From Nitrospiraceae bacterium UBA6898 (GTDB taxonomy: Bacteria > Nitrospirota > Thermodesulfovibrionia > Thermodesulfovibrionales > UBA6898), in assembly GCA_002448975.1 (NCBI GenBank), contig DKBO01000161.1, positions 1 to 9,095 on the forward strand: DNA of 9,095 nucleotides, read 5' to 3'. Below the pieces are notes generated by a model. It was not told the DNA's origin. It did no database searches and was given only the letters and a program-made list of their open reading frames with translations. This document shows, piece by piece, positions 1 through 7,005 of this stretch; position 1 is the first letter of the stretch; each line of letters opens with the position of its first letter. Both the position numbers and the translations under genes were made by a program.

Positions 1-819
1 CATGGTGGCCATGGCGAGGCCGGCTCCATTCACCATGTTGCCGACATTTCCCTTCAGGTTGATGTAATTAAGGTTGTATTTCGAGGCCTCCACTTCCATG
101 GGGTCCTCTTCATCAACATCCCTGAATTTCAGGACATCCTTCTGCCGGAACAGGGCATTGTCGTCGATCTCCACCTTTGCATCCAGCGCGATCAGGTTCT
201 CTTGGGCAGTAATGACCAGCGGATTGATCTCAAGCAGCGAACAGTCGGTTTCGATAAAAAGGTTATACAGATCTTCGATAAGCGTGGAGAATTTTCGGGC
301 GATCGATCCGCCCAGGCCGAGACCGGCTGCGATCTCGCTGCGATGACCGGGTTCAATCCCGGTGAGCGGGTTGATCAGGAGCTTTATTATCTCTTCAGGG
401 GACTTTGCCGCAACTTCCTCGATATCCATTCCGCCGGCCCGGCTTGCGATGATCATGATCTTTGCCGTGGTCCGGTCCGGGATGATCGAAACATAAAGCT
501 CATGATCAATATCAAGCCCCTGCTCCACCAGGACTTTTCTGACCTTCTTTCCCTGCGGTCCTGTCTGGGGCGTCACCAGTGGCCTGCCCAGTATGGCCGC
601 GGTCACGCTCCGCACCTCATCCATACTCCGGGCAAGCTTAACTCCTCCGCCCTTGCCGCGTCCGCCCGCATGAATTTGTGCCTTGATTACAACGGGGAAG
701 CGGCCGAGCCTTCCAGCTGAAGCACAGGCATCATCGGGGCTTGCGGCAACATACCCCTCAGGTACAGGAATGTGGTGACTCCGAAATAATTCCTTGGCCT
801 GATATTCATGGATTTTCAT
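1..819 (-). CDS. sucC: Succinyl-CoA ligase (ADP-forming) beta subunit, C-terminus cut off by window edge
   Basis: Beta subunit of succinyl-CoA synthetase, which interconverts succinyl-CoA + ADP + Pi with succinate + ATP + CoA in the cytoplasm, paired with SucD. I translated 273 in-frame codons without a stop. The family is usually about 385-390 residues, so the C-terminal ligase/CoA domain lies beyond position 1. The protein opens with the classic MKIHEYQAKELF start. An ATP-grasp fold follows, with the nucleotide loop KAQIHAGGRGKGGG beginning at Lys46, EINPLV at 197-202 and an Asp at 213. These match the numbering of the E. coli Mg-binding Asn199 and Asp213. The GNVGNMVNGAGLAMATM segment sits at the truncated end. 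The start ATG (817-819) overlaps the stop of the upstream acyl-CoA synthetase as TAATG, with a weak purine-rich GGGCGG before it, suggesting translational coupling. sucD is expected next, outside the window. Identification is firm; regulation is not visible. Confidence 0.95.
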   Translation of the reverse strand, partial: MKIHEYQAKELFRSHHIPVPEGYVAASPDDACASAGRLGRFPVVIKAQIHAGGRGKGGGVKLARSMDEVRSVTAAILGRPLVTPQTGPQGKKVRKVLVEQGLDIDHELYVSIIPDRTTAKIMIIASRAGGMDIEEVAAKSPEEIIKLLINPLTGIEPGHRSEIAAGLGLGGSIARKFSTLIEDLYNLFIETDCSLLEINPLVITAQENLIALDAKVEIDDNALFRQKDVLKFRDVDEEDPMEVEASKYNLNYINLKGNVGNMVNGAGLAMATM

Positions 820-2720
820 TACACCGCCCTTTTCCCGTATCCTATCCTTTTTAACGCTTCTTCGATCTCATTCAGAATAGCCGGATCGTCAATCGTGGAG
901 GGCACTGAGTATTCCTTGCCGTCAGCAATCCTGCGCATGGTCCCCCTCAGAATCTTACCGGAACGTGTTTTCGGCAGCCTTTTGACAATTACCGCCTGTT
1001 TAAAGCAGGCAATCGGCCCGATCTTCTCTCTGATCATGCTGACAAGTTCCTGCCGGAGTTCTTTCTCGTCCCTCCCTGTTCCGGTCTTTAACACGGCAAG
1101 ACCGACAGGGACCTGACCTTTCAGCCCGTCTTCGACACCGAAGACCGCGCATTCAGCAATGTCCCTATGGGTAGCAACGATCTCTTCCATTTCTCCTGTA
1201 GATAACCGGTGGCCCGCAACATTAATCACATCATCAACACGACCCATGATAAAGACATACCCGTCTTCATCAATATATCCCCCGTCACTGGTGAAATAAT
1301 AGCCCGGCAAAGGGTTAATATAGGACTCAAGAAATCTCTTCTCTGCCTGCCAGAGTGTGGGCAGCGTTCCCGGCGGCAGGGGAAGTTTGACCGCAACAAG
1401 CCCTTCGGTTCCCGCTCCTACAGGCTTGCCGTTATTGTCCAGGATCTGCACATCAAAGCCAGGGACCGGCTTAGTCGATGACCCCGGCTTGACGGGGAAC
1501 ACCTCTATCCCCATGCAGTTCGCGGTTATGGGCCAGCCTGTCTCGGTCTGCCACCAGTGATCGATGACAGGCCGGTCCAGCAGTTTGCTTGCCCAATGAT
1601 ACGTGTCGGGATCAAGCCTTTCCCCCGCCAGAAAGAGGTACTTGAATCCTGAGAGGTCGTATTTCTTAAGATAGTCTCCCTTCGGATCGTCTCGCTTTAT
1701 CGCGCGGAAGGCTGTCGGCGCGGTAAAAAGCACCTTGACCCCATGCTCGGAAATGACCCTCCAGAATGCGCCCGGATCAGGAGTGCCGACGGGTTTTCCT
1801 TCAAATAGGACCGTTGTGCAGCCCGTAAGCAGCGGGCCGTATATTATGTAGGAGTGCCCCACGACCCATCCGACGTCGGATGCTGACCAGTAGACCTCTC
1901 CCGGCTTTGTATCATAGATGTTCTCAAAACTCCAGCGAAGCGCAACAGCATATCCGCCGTTGTCCCTTACGATTCCCTTTGGGGTGCCCGTAGTGCCTGA
2001 TGTATAGAGGATATAAAGAGGATCGGTCGCCTGCACAGGGACACATTCTGCAGGTTGAGCCTTTGACATCATGACGTCCCAGTCAAAATCACGCCCTGCA
2101 GCCAGCTCTGCCTTCACAAGAGACCTTTGGTACACGACACATTTTTCGGGCTTGTGCGCTGCAAGCTCGATAGCCTTGTCTACCATCGGCTTGTATTCAA
2201 TGATTTTCTTGCCTTCAATTGCCCCTGATGCGGTTACGATGACCTTTGGCTTTGCATCATCGATCCTGATAGCCAGTTCATGTGGGGCAAAACCGCCGAA
2301 TACCACGGAATGAATGGCGCCAAGACGGGCGCAGGCAAGCATTGCAACAGCGGCCTGGGGCACCATGGGCATATAAATGATGACGGTGTCGCCTTTCGAA
2401 ACGCCGAGGCTTCTCAGTACACCGGCGAACTTTGAGACACGATCGAGAAGCTCTTTATAGGTTATTTTCTGTACGGTGTCCGTCACCGGACTGTCGTAGA
2501 TAATGGCAGCCTGATCGCCCCTGCCGTTCTTCACGTGGCGGTCCACCGCATTGTAACAGGTGTTCATTTCTCCGCCGCTGAACCATCGGTAAAAAGGCCT
2601 GTTTGAATCATCAAGGACTTTGTCCCACTTCTTGTACCAGTCTATATTCTCGGCAGCCTCAGCCCAGAATCCCTCGGGGTCCTGGATGCTTTTTTCAAAT
2701 ACCTCATCATATCTGCCCAT
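819..2720 (-). CDS. prpE: Propionyl-CoA synthetase-type AMP-forming acyl-CoA ligase (PrpE/ACSS3-like)
   Basis: A 633-residue acyl-adenylate-forming enzyme that converts a short-chain acid + ATP + CoA to acyl-CoA + AMP + PPi. The phosphate loop YTSGTTGTPKG is at 239-249, WWQTETG at 389-395, the hinge region GRVDDVINVAGHRLSTGEME at 493-512, and the catalytic lysine (Lys589) lies in PKTRSGKI. That lysine is the usual acetylation target in this family. The N-terminal segment (DPEGFWAEAAENIDWYKKWD, 14-33), the VRDNGG motif after the P-loop (251-256) and GHSYIIYGPLLTGCTTVLFE (288-307) are typical of propionyl-CoA synthetase/ACSS3 rather than classical Acs. The length also fits PrpE (about 630) better than Acs (about 650). 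The start is supported by GGGAGG five to seven bases upstream of ATG 2718-2720. It is coupled by a one-base overlap to sucC. Propionate is the inferred preferred substrate; acetate is possible, so the symbol is a family assignment. Confidence 0.85.
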   Translation of the reverse strand: MGRYDEVFEKSIQDPEGFWAEAAENIDWYKKWDKVLDDSNRPFYRWFSGGEMNTCYNAVDRHVKNGRGDQAAIIYDSPVTDTVQKITYKELLDRVSKFAGVLRSLGVSKGDTVIIYMPMVPQAAVAMLACARLGAIHSVVFGGFAPHELAIRIDDAKPKVIVTASGAIEGKKIIEYKPMVDKAIELAAHKPEKCVVYQRSLVKAELAAGRDFDWDVMMSKAQPAECVPVQATDPLYILYTSGTTGTPKGIVRDNGGYAVALRWSFENIYDTKPGEVYWSASDVGWVVGHSYIIYGPLLTGCTTVLFEGKPVGTPDPGAFWRVISEHGVKVLFTAPTAFRAIKRDDPKGDYLKKYDLSGFKYLFLAGERLDPDTYHWASKLLDRPVIDHWWQTETGWPITANCMGIEVFPVKPGSSTKPVPGFDVQILDNNGKPVGAGTEGLVAVKLPLPPGTLPTLWQAEKRFLESYINPLPGYYFTSDGGYIDEDGYVFIMGRVDDVINVAGHRLSTGEMEEIVATHRDIAECAVFGVEDGLKGQVPVGLAVLKTGTGRDEKELRQELVSMIREKIGPIACFKQAVIVKRLPKTRSGKILRGTMRRIADGKEYSVPSTIDDPAILNEIEEALKRIGYGKRAV

Positions 2721-2898
2721 TGATTACCTCCCGAAAAGTATTTTGTTTTTTCAGAATGCACTGAAATCGGCATTCCTTACTTTAACTTGTTATAAACTTT
2801 TACCGCCGAGCAGGTTGAATTATTCCGAGGTTATCCGATAATACATCTTAATGAGTCTATTTTACTTATTTATCACAAAGTTTTCTATATCCTTTTCA

Positions 2899-2917
2899 CT
2901 TCCCCGAATCCGGGAAG
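2899..2917 (-). terminator. Short hairpin just downstream of the acyltransferase gene
   Basis: An inverted repeat with 6-bp arms CTTCCC/GGGAAG and a 7-base loop starts 11 bases after the stop codon of the acyltransferase gene. No T-run follows on the minus strand (the next bases are TGAAAAGG), so it is not a canonical Rho-independent terminator. It could be a weak terminator, a 3'-end stabiliser, or chance. The rest of the 2721-2927 gap is AT-rich; apart from the GGGAGG ribosome site of the next gene I find no convincing promoter there. Confidence 0.3.
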
Positions 2918-2927
2918 CCGAATGCTG

Positions 2928-3770
2928 TTACGTAATCTGGCGTGCCAGGCCGCTCAGAACGGTTCCCGGGCCGACTTCGACAAAGGTGTCGGCGCCCTGC
3001 TCACGAAGGCCCTTGACTGTGTCAATCCACCGCACACTGCTGTAAATCTGTCTAACCAGATTCAGGGCGATGGATTCATCGGTGTACGGCTCGGCACTGC
3101 AGTTGGCAATACAGGGGACTTTCAGGCTGCTGAAGCTGAATCCTGCCAGGAATGCCTCAAACTCTTCTGCTGCGGGTTTCATGTAACGACTGTGGAAGGC
3201 ACCACTGACGGGAAGGATAACTACCCGCATGGCTCCTTTTTCCTTTAATTGAGGGGCAAATGTCTCGATATCGACCTTAAGACCGGATATGACCGTCTGA
3301 CGCGGAGTGTTGAAATTGGCCACATCAATGCTTCCAGCGCCGAGCTCGGCCAGGGCCGTGGCAACGGCATCACCGTCCATGCCCAGAATAGCGGCCATAC
3401 CCCCGCCAGTAGCCGCGCTCATAAGGGCACCGCGCTTCTGGACCAGTTTAAGGCCGGTAGCAAAATCAAAGGCACCGGCAGCATAAAGGGCATCATATTC
3501 TCCCAGACTATGCCCGATTACAAAATCCGGCCTGATCTCCTCGTCTGCGACCTTAGCCAGGAAGCTCAGGACATTGACCGTGTAAAGCGCCGGCTGCGTG
3601 TAATCCGTGCGGTTGAGCTTATCGTCAGGATTCACCAGGCAGAGTTCCTTCATTGAGTAGCCGAGAATTGTATCCGCCTCAGCGACCAGGTCAGAATATC
3701 GTTCAAAGAGTTCAGCGCCCATACCGAGGACTTGGGAACCCTGACCCGGGAACATGAATACCGTAGTCAT
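2928..3770 (-). CDS. Discrete malonyl-CoA:ACP acyltransferase, trans-AT polyketide type (FabD family)
   Basis: A 280-residue acyltransferase that moves a malonyl group from CoA to an acyl carrier protein. The oxyanion motif GQGSQ is at 9-13, the nucleophile Ser88 lies in GHSLGEY, Arg113 in QKRG matches the Arg that binds the malonate carboxylate, Gln158 is in NFNTPRQ, and the catalytic His193 is in SGAFHS. All essential residues are present. The segments around LGYSMKELCLVNPDDKLN (36-53) and GEYDALYAAGAFDFATGLKL (90-109) resemble the stand-alone acyltransferases of trans-AT polyketide systems (PksC, BaeC, PedD style) more than housekeeping FabD, and the protein is shorter than the usual 305-310 residues of FabD. 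The start lies five bases after the etfA stop; the AAGGGG at the end of etfA serves as ribosome site. Family certain; polyketide versus fatty-acid role is inference, and no ketosynthase or carrier protein is in the window. Confidence 0.8.
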   Translation of the reverse strand: MTTVFMFPGQGSQVLGMGAELFERYSDLVAEADTILGYSMKELCLVNPDDKLNRTDYTQPALYTVNVLSFLAKVADEEIRPDFVIGHSLGEYDALYAAGAFDFATGLKLVQKRGALMSAATGGGMAAILGMDGDAVATALAELGAGSIDVANFNTPRQTVISGLKVDIETFAPQLKEKGAMRVVILPVSGAFHSRYMKPAAEEFEAFLAGFSFSSLKVPCIANCSAEPYTDESIALNLVRQIYSSVRWIDTVKGLREQGADTFVEVGPGTVLSGLARQIT

Positions 3771-3775
3771 AAAAA

Positions 3776-4960
3776 TTACCCCTTTACGTCCCTGATTTTT
3801 TTGGTAAGCATCGGGACGATTTCGTGTACGTCACCCACGATGCCGTAGGTGGCAACACTGAAAATCGGCGCATCGGGGTTCTTGTTGATCGCAATGATGA
3901 TATCGGACGACTGCATGCCCACGAGATGCTGCACTGCCCCGGATATGCCGCAAGCGATATAGATTTTCGGACCTACAGTCTTGCCGGTCTGCCCCACCTG
4001 ATGACGGTAGGGGATCCATCCTTCATCGACTGCAGCACGCGAAGCGGCAACCGAGGCGCCGAGCGCCGCGGCAAGTTCATTGAGGAGCTGAAACCCCTTC
4101 TCACCGCCCATGCCCCGGCCACCGGCAACGATGATATTTGCGTCCTGCAGATTGATCGCTGTCTCGGCAACCTCCTTCACGGTTTCAACGACCTTGGTGC
4201 GGGAAGAGATACCTTTGGCGCTGACCGTCACGATCTCTCCCTTCCGTGCTGGGTCGTATTCACCCCTTTTCATTACGCGAGGACGCACTGTCGCCATCTG
4301 CGGCCGCGCATGAGGACAAAAGATCGTTGCCATGATATTGCCGCCGAATGCCGGTCTGATCTGGAGGAGATTTCCCGTCTCAGCATCTATCTCAAGAGAC
4401 GTGCAGTCAGCGGTAAGCCCCGCCCGCAGCTTTGCGGCAACCCGCGGGAAAAAAGACCTGCCGATCGGCGTTGCACCGGTGAGAACGATCTCAGGCTTCT
4501 GCTCCACGATCAATTTGGAGAGGAGTGCAGCGTACGGTTCGTCGTTGAACGCGCTCAGCAGGGGATCATCGCAGTGAAACACTCTTTCAGCCCCCCAGCG
4601 GATAAGCTCCTGCGCATCACCGGCAGTGCCGCCGAAAAGCACCGCAACAAGCTCAGTGCCGAGCTTTTCCGCAAGTCCCTTGCCTGCGCCGAGCAGTTCA
4701 AGTGATACACCGGCAATCTTCCCGTCACGCTGCTCTGCAAAAACCCACACCCCTTTGCCCTGGGCAGTCTCCCTGGCATCCGATGCCTCTTTGACCTCGG
4801 ATATGGCCCCTTCCGGGCATACGCTCAGGCAGGCCCTGCAGAGCTGGCAGAGTTCTGTTATCTCTGCTTTGCCGTCCTTCATCACGATCGCGTCATACGG
4901 ACAGGACTGCAGGCATGCCTCACAGCCGGAACATAAATTCTTGTTTACCTTTATATACAT
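3776..4960 (-). CDS. etfA: Electron transfer flavoprotein alpha subunit with N-terminal 2[4Fe-4S] ferredoxin domain
   Basis: A 394-residue EtfA that forms the FAD-carrying electron transfer flavoprotein with EtfB. Residues 1-55 are a bacterial ferredoxin domain with two complete cluster motifs: Cys10, 13, 16, 20 (before Pro21) and Cys38, 41, 44, 48 (before Pro49). The EtfA N-terminal domain follows from about 70 to 240. The C-terminal FAD domain shows GRGMGG (281-286), SRAAVDEGW (308-315), QVGQTGKTVG (321-330), ACGISGAVQH (336-345), INKNPDAPIF (358-367) and YGIVGD (372-377). Ferredoxin-fused EtfA proteins are known from electron-bifurcating or confurcating complexes such as the caffeyl-CoA reductase and lactate dehydrogenase of Acetobacterium, where the extra clusters carry electrons to or from ferredoxin. 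The ATG overlaps the end of etfB by ten bases, a sign of translational coupling. The partner dehydrogenase is not in this window, so the substrate is unknown. Confidence 0.95.
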   Translation of the reverse strand: MYIKVNKNLCSGCEACLQSCPYDAIVMKDGKAEITELCQLCRACLSVCPEGAISEVKEASDARETAQGKGVWVFAEQRDGKIAGVSLELLGAGKGLAEKLGTELVAVLFGGTAGDAQELIRWGAERVFHCDDPLLSAFNDEPYAALLSKLIVEQKPEIVLTGATPIGRSFFPRVAAKLRAGLTADCTSLEIDAETGNLLQIRPAFGGNIMATIFCPHARPQMATVRPRVMKRGEYDPARKGEIVTVSAKGISSRTKVVETVKEVAETAINLQDANIIVAGGRGMGGEKGFQLLNELAAALGASVAASRAAVDEGWIPYRHQVGQTGKTVGPKIYIACGISGAVQHLVGMQSSDIIIAINKNPDAPIFSVATYGIVGDVHEIVPMLTKKIRDVKG

Positions 4961-5733
4961 TTCAGTCCCACCAGTTCCTTGACCAGCGTATTGATCTTCT
5001 CCTCACCAGTTCCTTCCAGCATCTTCCTGTCCTTCTTCGTTTCAGGAGCAAAGATGTTCTTGACCTGAGTCGGTGATCCCTTCAGTCCGAGATCGCTCTC
5101 AGCTGCATTGATATCGGCAGCCGACATCTTTTTGATCTCAGCCTTCTTGGCAGCCATTTTTCCCTTCAGGGAGGGCATCCTCGGCACATTCAGCTCCTTG
5201 ACCACGGTCAGAAGAACCGGGAGTGACGATTCAAGCAGATCAAACCCGTCGTCCATGAGCCTCTGGACGACCAGCTTGTCTGTCGAGACATCAACGATCT
5301 TCCGTATATAGGAGATATGCGGGATATCCATGAACTCAGCTATCTCAGGACCGACCTGCGCGGTATCGCCGTCTATGGCCTGTTTGCCGCAAAGGATGAC
5401 ATCGGCCCCGATATGCGCTAGAGCCTTTGACAGCGTATACGCAGTTGCCCAGGTATCCGAACCTGCAAATGCCCGGTCCGTCAGAAGCACTGCATCGTCA
5501 GCCCCCATGGCAATGGCGTCACGGAGCGCTGCCTCTGCCTGGGGAGGCCCCATGGTCAGTATCGTGACCTTTCCCCCGGTTTTTTCCCTGATCTGAAGCC
5601 CTGCTTCGATGGCATGCACATCATAGGGATTGATGATCGTGGGCACGCCGTCCCTGATAAGCGTATTCGTCTCGGGATTGATCCTGACCTCTGCGCTGTC
5701 AGGCACCTGCTTGATGCAAACAACTATCCTCAT
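4951..5733 (-). CDS. etfB: Electron transfer flavoprotein beta subunit, bifurcating type
   Basis: A 260-residue EtfB, the partner of the ferredoxin-EtfA encoded directly downstream with a ten-base overlap. The start MRIVVCIKQVPD is the family signature, followed by RINPETNTLIRDGVPTIINP (17-36), which is seen in EtfB proteins of anaerobes. The nucleotide-binding core is CGKQAIDGDTAQVGPEIAE (115-133), preceded by MGADDAVLLTDRAFAGSDT (76-94). Residues 165-190 hold the DLLESSLPVLLTVVKELNVPR segment that packs on EtfA (residues 165-185), and the lysine-rich tail (190-260) forms the arm around the alpha subunit. In bifurcating ETFs this subunit carries a second FAD and accepts electrons from NADH; in ordinary ETFs it binds AMP. 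The sequence style and the fused ferredoxin partner favour the former, by inference. GAGAGGACAGGG precedes the ATG at 5731-5733, and a sigma70-like promoter lies about 65 bases upstream. Confidence 0.93.
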   Translation of the reverse strand: MRIVVCIKQVPDSAEVRINPETNTLIRDGVPTIINPYDVHAIEAGLQIREKTGGKVTILTMGPPQAEAALRDAIAMGADDAVLLTDRAFAGSDTWATAYTLSKALAHIGADVILCGKQAIDGDTAQVGPEIAEFMDIPHISYIRKIVDVSTDKLVVQRLMDDGFDLLESSLPVLLTVVKELNVPRMPSLKGKMAAKKAEIKKMSAADINAAESDLGLKGSPTQVKNIFAPETKKDRKMLEGTGEEKINTLVKELVGLKCI

Positions 5734-5797
5734 ATGCCCTGTCCTCTCGATTTATAGAGAAATACTGAAGAGATATGCTGCTTTTTAAAAGTAAAGA

Positions 5798-5827
5798 ATT
5801 CTATCACAGCAGGTTTTTCAGCGTCAA
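5798..5827 (-). promoter_or_regulatory. Candidate sigma70 promoter for etfB-etfA-acyltransferase
   Basis: On the minus strand TTGACG (5822-5827) and TAGAAT (5798-5803) are separated by 18 bases, a good match to the -35 and -10 consensus. The -10 box lies about 65 bases before the etfB ATG, in the 104-base gap after the preceding gene. It implies that etfBA and the acyltransferase can be transcribed independently of the upstream genes. This is a consensus match only; no start site is known. Confidence 0.5.
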
Positions 5828-5837
5828 CGAAGTGAGA

Positions 5838-6287
5838 TCAGAACGTGGACGGGTCTTCGGGCGGAAGCGCATCTGCATCAAAGGGCATGACCTCAAGCCT
5901 TCTCATGAGCGACTCAAACTGGCCAAGCATTGGTCCATAGTCAAAACCGGTCATCTCTTCGTATGCTGCCGTATCGACCAGTTTCTCAAATGCCCTGAGA
6001 TCAAAGGAACGGTCGAGAACACCGGAAGACTCCAGTACCCTGATCATGGCCTTTTCGTCCGTCAGGTCAATCGCTTCTTTTATCCTGAACTCTACCCGGT
6101 GTTCAGGCGCCATAAGGTACCAGCGCAGAGCAAAAATGAGCGCATCATACAGCGTTACGATGCCTGCAGAGATCTTTCCCTGCGACAGTCTTCGCTTGCC
6201 GCCACGGATATGAAGCCTCGCCCTGAGCAGTGCACCTTCGGGTTTCTTAAAGCTATCCTCAGTGCTCATCAACCCGAAATGCGGCAT
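5838..6287 (-). CDS. Uncharacterised mostly helical protein, 149 residues
   Basis: I do not recognise this family. The protein is soluble by appearance, with no signal peptide or membrane span, and is rich in predicted helix. An Arg/Lys-rich stretch, LRARLHIRGGKRRLSQGKIS (21-40), is followed by an amphipathic segment ending in DALIFALRWYL (48-58). A middle portion is rich in acidic and basic residues, and the tail ends in Pro/Asp-rich PPEDPSTF. The frame opens at 6356, but the ATG at 6285-6287 is chosen because GGGAG stands seven bases before it and nothing comparable precedes the earlier ATG. The codon pattern gives a sensible protein, while the opposite strand does not. It lies 104 bases before etfB and 197 bases after the YtkA-like gene, so it may be a single gene. 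It has no cysteines, which argues against a metal-cluster role. Confidence 0.6.
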   Translation of the reverse strand: MPHFGLMSTEDSFKKPEGALLRARLHIRGGKRRLSQGKISAGIVTLYDALIFALRWYLMAPEHRVEFRIKEAIDLTDEKAMIRVLESSGVLDRSFDLRAFEKLVDTAAYEEMTGFDYGPMLGQFESLMRRLEVMPFDADALPPEDPSTF

Positions 6288-6484
6288 CTCAAATCTCCCT
6301 TGCGTAACATCCCTTGTGGTATCTGCATACAAGCTGTCGACGTGAGCACAGAACACCCTTTGCCATCATACGGTTGCTGGACAAATGCAGGCTATATGGC
6401 ATGTACAGAATCAGATAAAAGGATCGAAGGTTCAAAAACCACGCTGCGATTCTTCCACGGCCTTAGGGATGCAAGCCAACAGCC

Positions 6485-6988
6485 TTATTGGGCTTCGTTT
6501 CTCCCTTTCAGCATCTCCCTATCATACTTGCCTGCAGCAAGCTTATCTTTCATGACATCCGGGAATATAAAAATCGCTCCATCGTCAATCTTCTTCTTTT
6601 TCACCGCCAGACGCAACTCCCATTTCCCGTCTTTGGGCAGACCTGCGCTTGCCACAAGATACAACCCTCCGCCTTTTTCCTTCACCTTCAGCGGTTCGGC
6701 ATTTCCTGTCACGATCACATCAAGTTTTGCATCCTCGACATCCTCATCATGAAGGTCATGGATAACGACCCCGATCACATCTTTTCCTATCGCGTACTCC
6801 TTGTCATCGAGCAGGATCTCTATGCTCACCTGCCCTTTCTCCGAAATCGCAAACAGTGTCTCATGGAAATGTTTTGTGAACGCAGCCGATTCCCCGGCCT
6901 CAACTTTCGCAGGCGAGACCGGAACCTGTACGACGAAAGCAAACAGCAAGATCAGCATACCCGCCCCATATAGCGATATCTTATTCAT
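6485..6988 (-). CDS. Exported YtkA/FixH-like protein (Ig-fold domain)
   Basis: A 167-residue protein with an N-terminal hydrophobic segment, about residues 5-24 (SLYGAGMLILLFAFVVQVPV), that is a signal peptide or membrane anchor. The mature part, roughly 50-132, reads as one beta-sandwich domain: QVSIEILLDDKEYAIGKDVI, then DAKLDVIVTG, and GGGLYLVASAGLPKDGKWEL near the end. This pattern of strands, with the closing G-x-W-x-L, resembles the YtkA-like/FixH-like domains found in periplasmic or membrane-attached proteins, several of them near copper or oxidase genes. The lysine-rich KKKK (130-133) and a basic tail follow. The ATG at 6986-6988 is preceded by AAGGGGG; an in-frame ATG 21 bases earlier lies inside the gap and would add MIHKGES with no benefit. 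It starts 17 bases after the outer-membrane gene, so the two form an operon. The exact function and ligand are unknown. Confidence 0.5.
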   Translation of the reverse strand: MNKISLYGAGMLILLFAFVVQVPVSPAKVEAGESAAFTKHFHETLFAISEKGQVSIEILLDDKEYAIGKDVIGVVIHDLHDEDVEDAKLDVIVTGNAEPLKVKEKGGGLYLVASAGLPKDGKWELRLAVKKKKIDDGAIFIFPDVMKDKLAAGKYDREMLKGRNEAQ

Positions 6989-7005
6989 GCTTTCCCCCTT
7001 ATGTA

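Noticed and set aside
202..720. Open frame of 172 codons on the plus strand
   Set aside because: Antisense to sucC, which has a full family signature through this stretch.
3824..4705. Open frame of 293 codons on the plus strand
   Set aside because: It lies wholly antisense to ferredoxin-EtfA, whose motifs are complete. It is a shadow of that gene's codon pattern.
6288..6484. 197-base gap searched for a promoter, terminator or small RNA
   Set aside because: Only partial matches (TTGAAC without a fitting -10 box, and an imperfect GCC/GGC repeat next to the YtkA-like stop). Nothing met a reasonable standard.
5775..6752. Long open frame of 325 codons on the plus strand
   Set aside because: It is antisense to the uncharacterised helical protein and the end of the YtkA-like gene, has no ribosome site, and its product is Cys/His/Arg-rich without domain character. 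The minus-strand genes have good starts.
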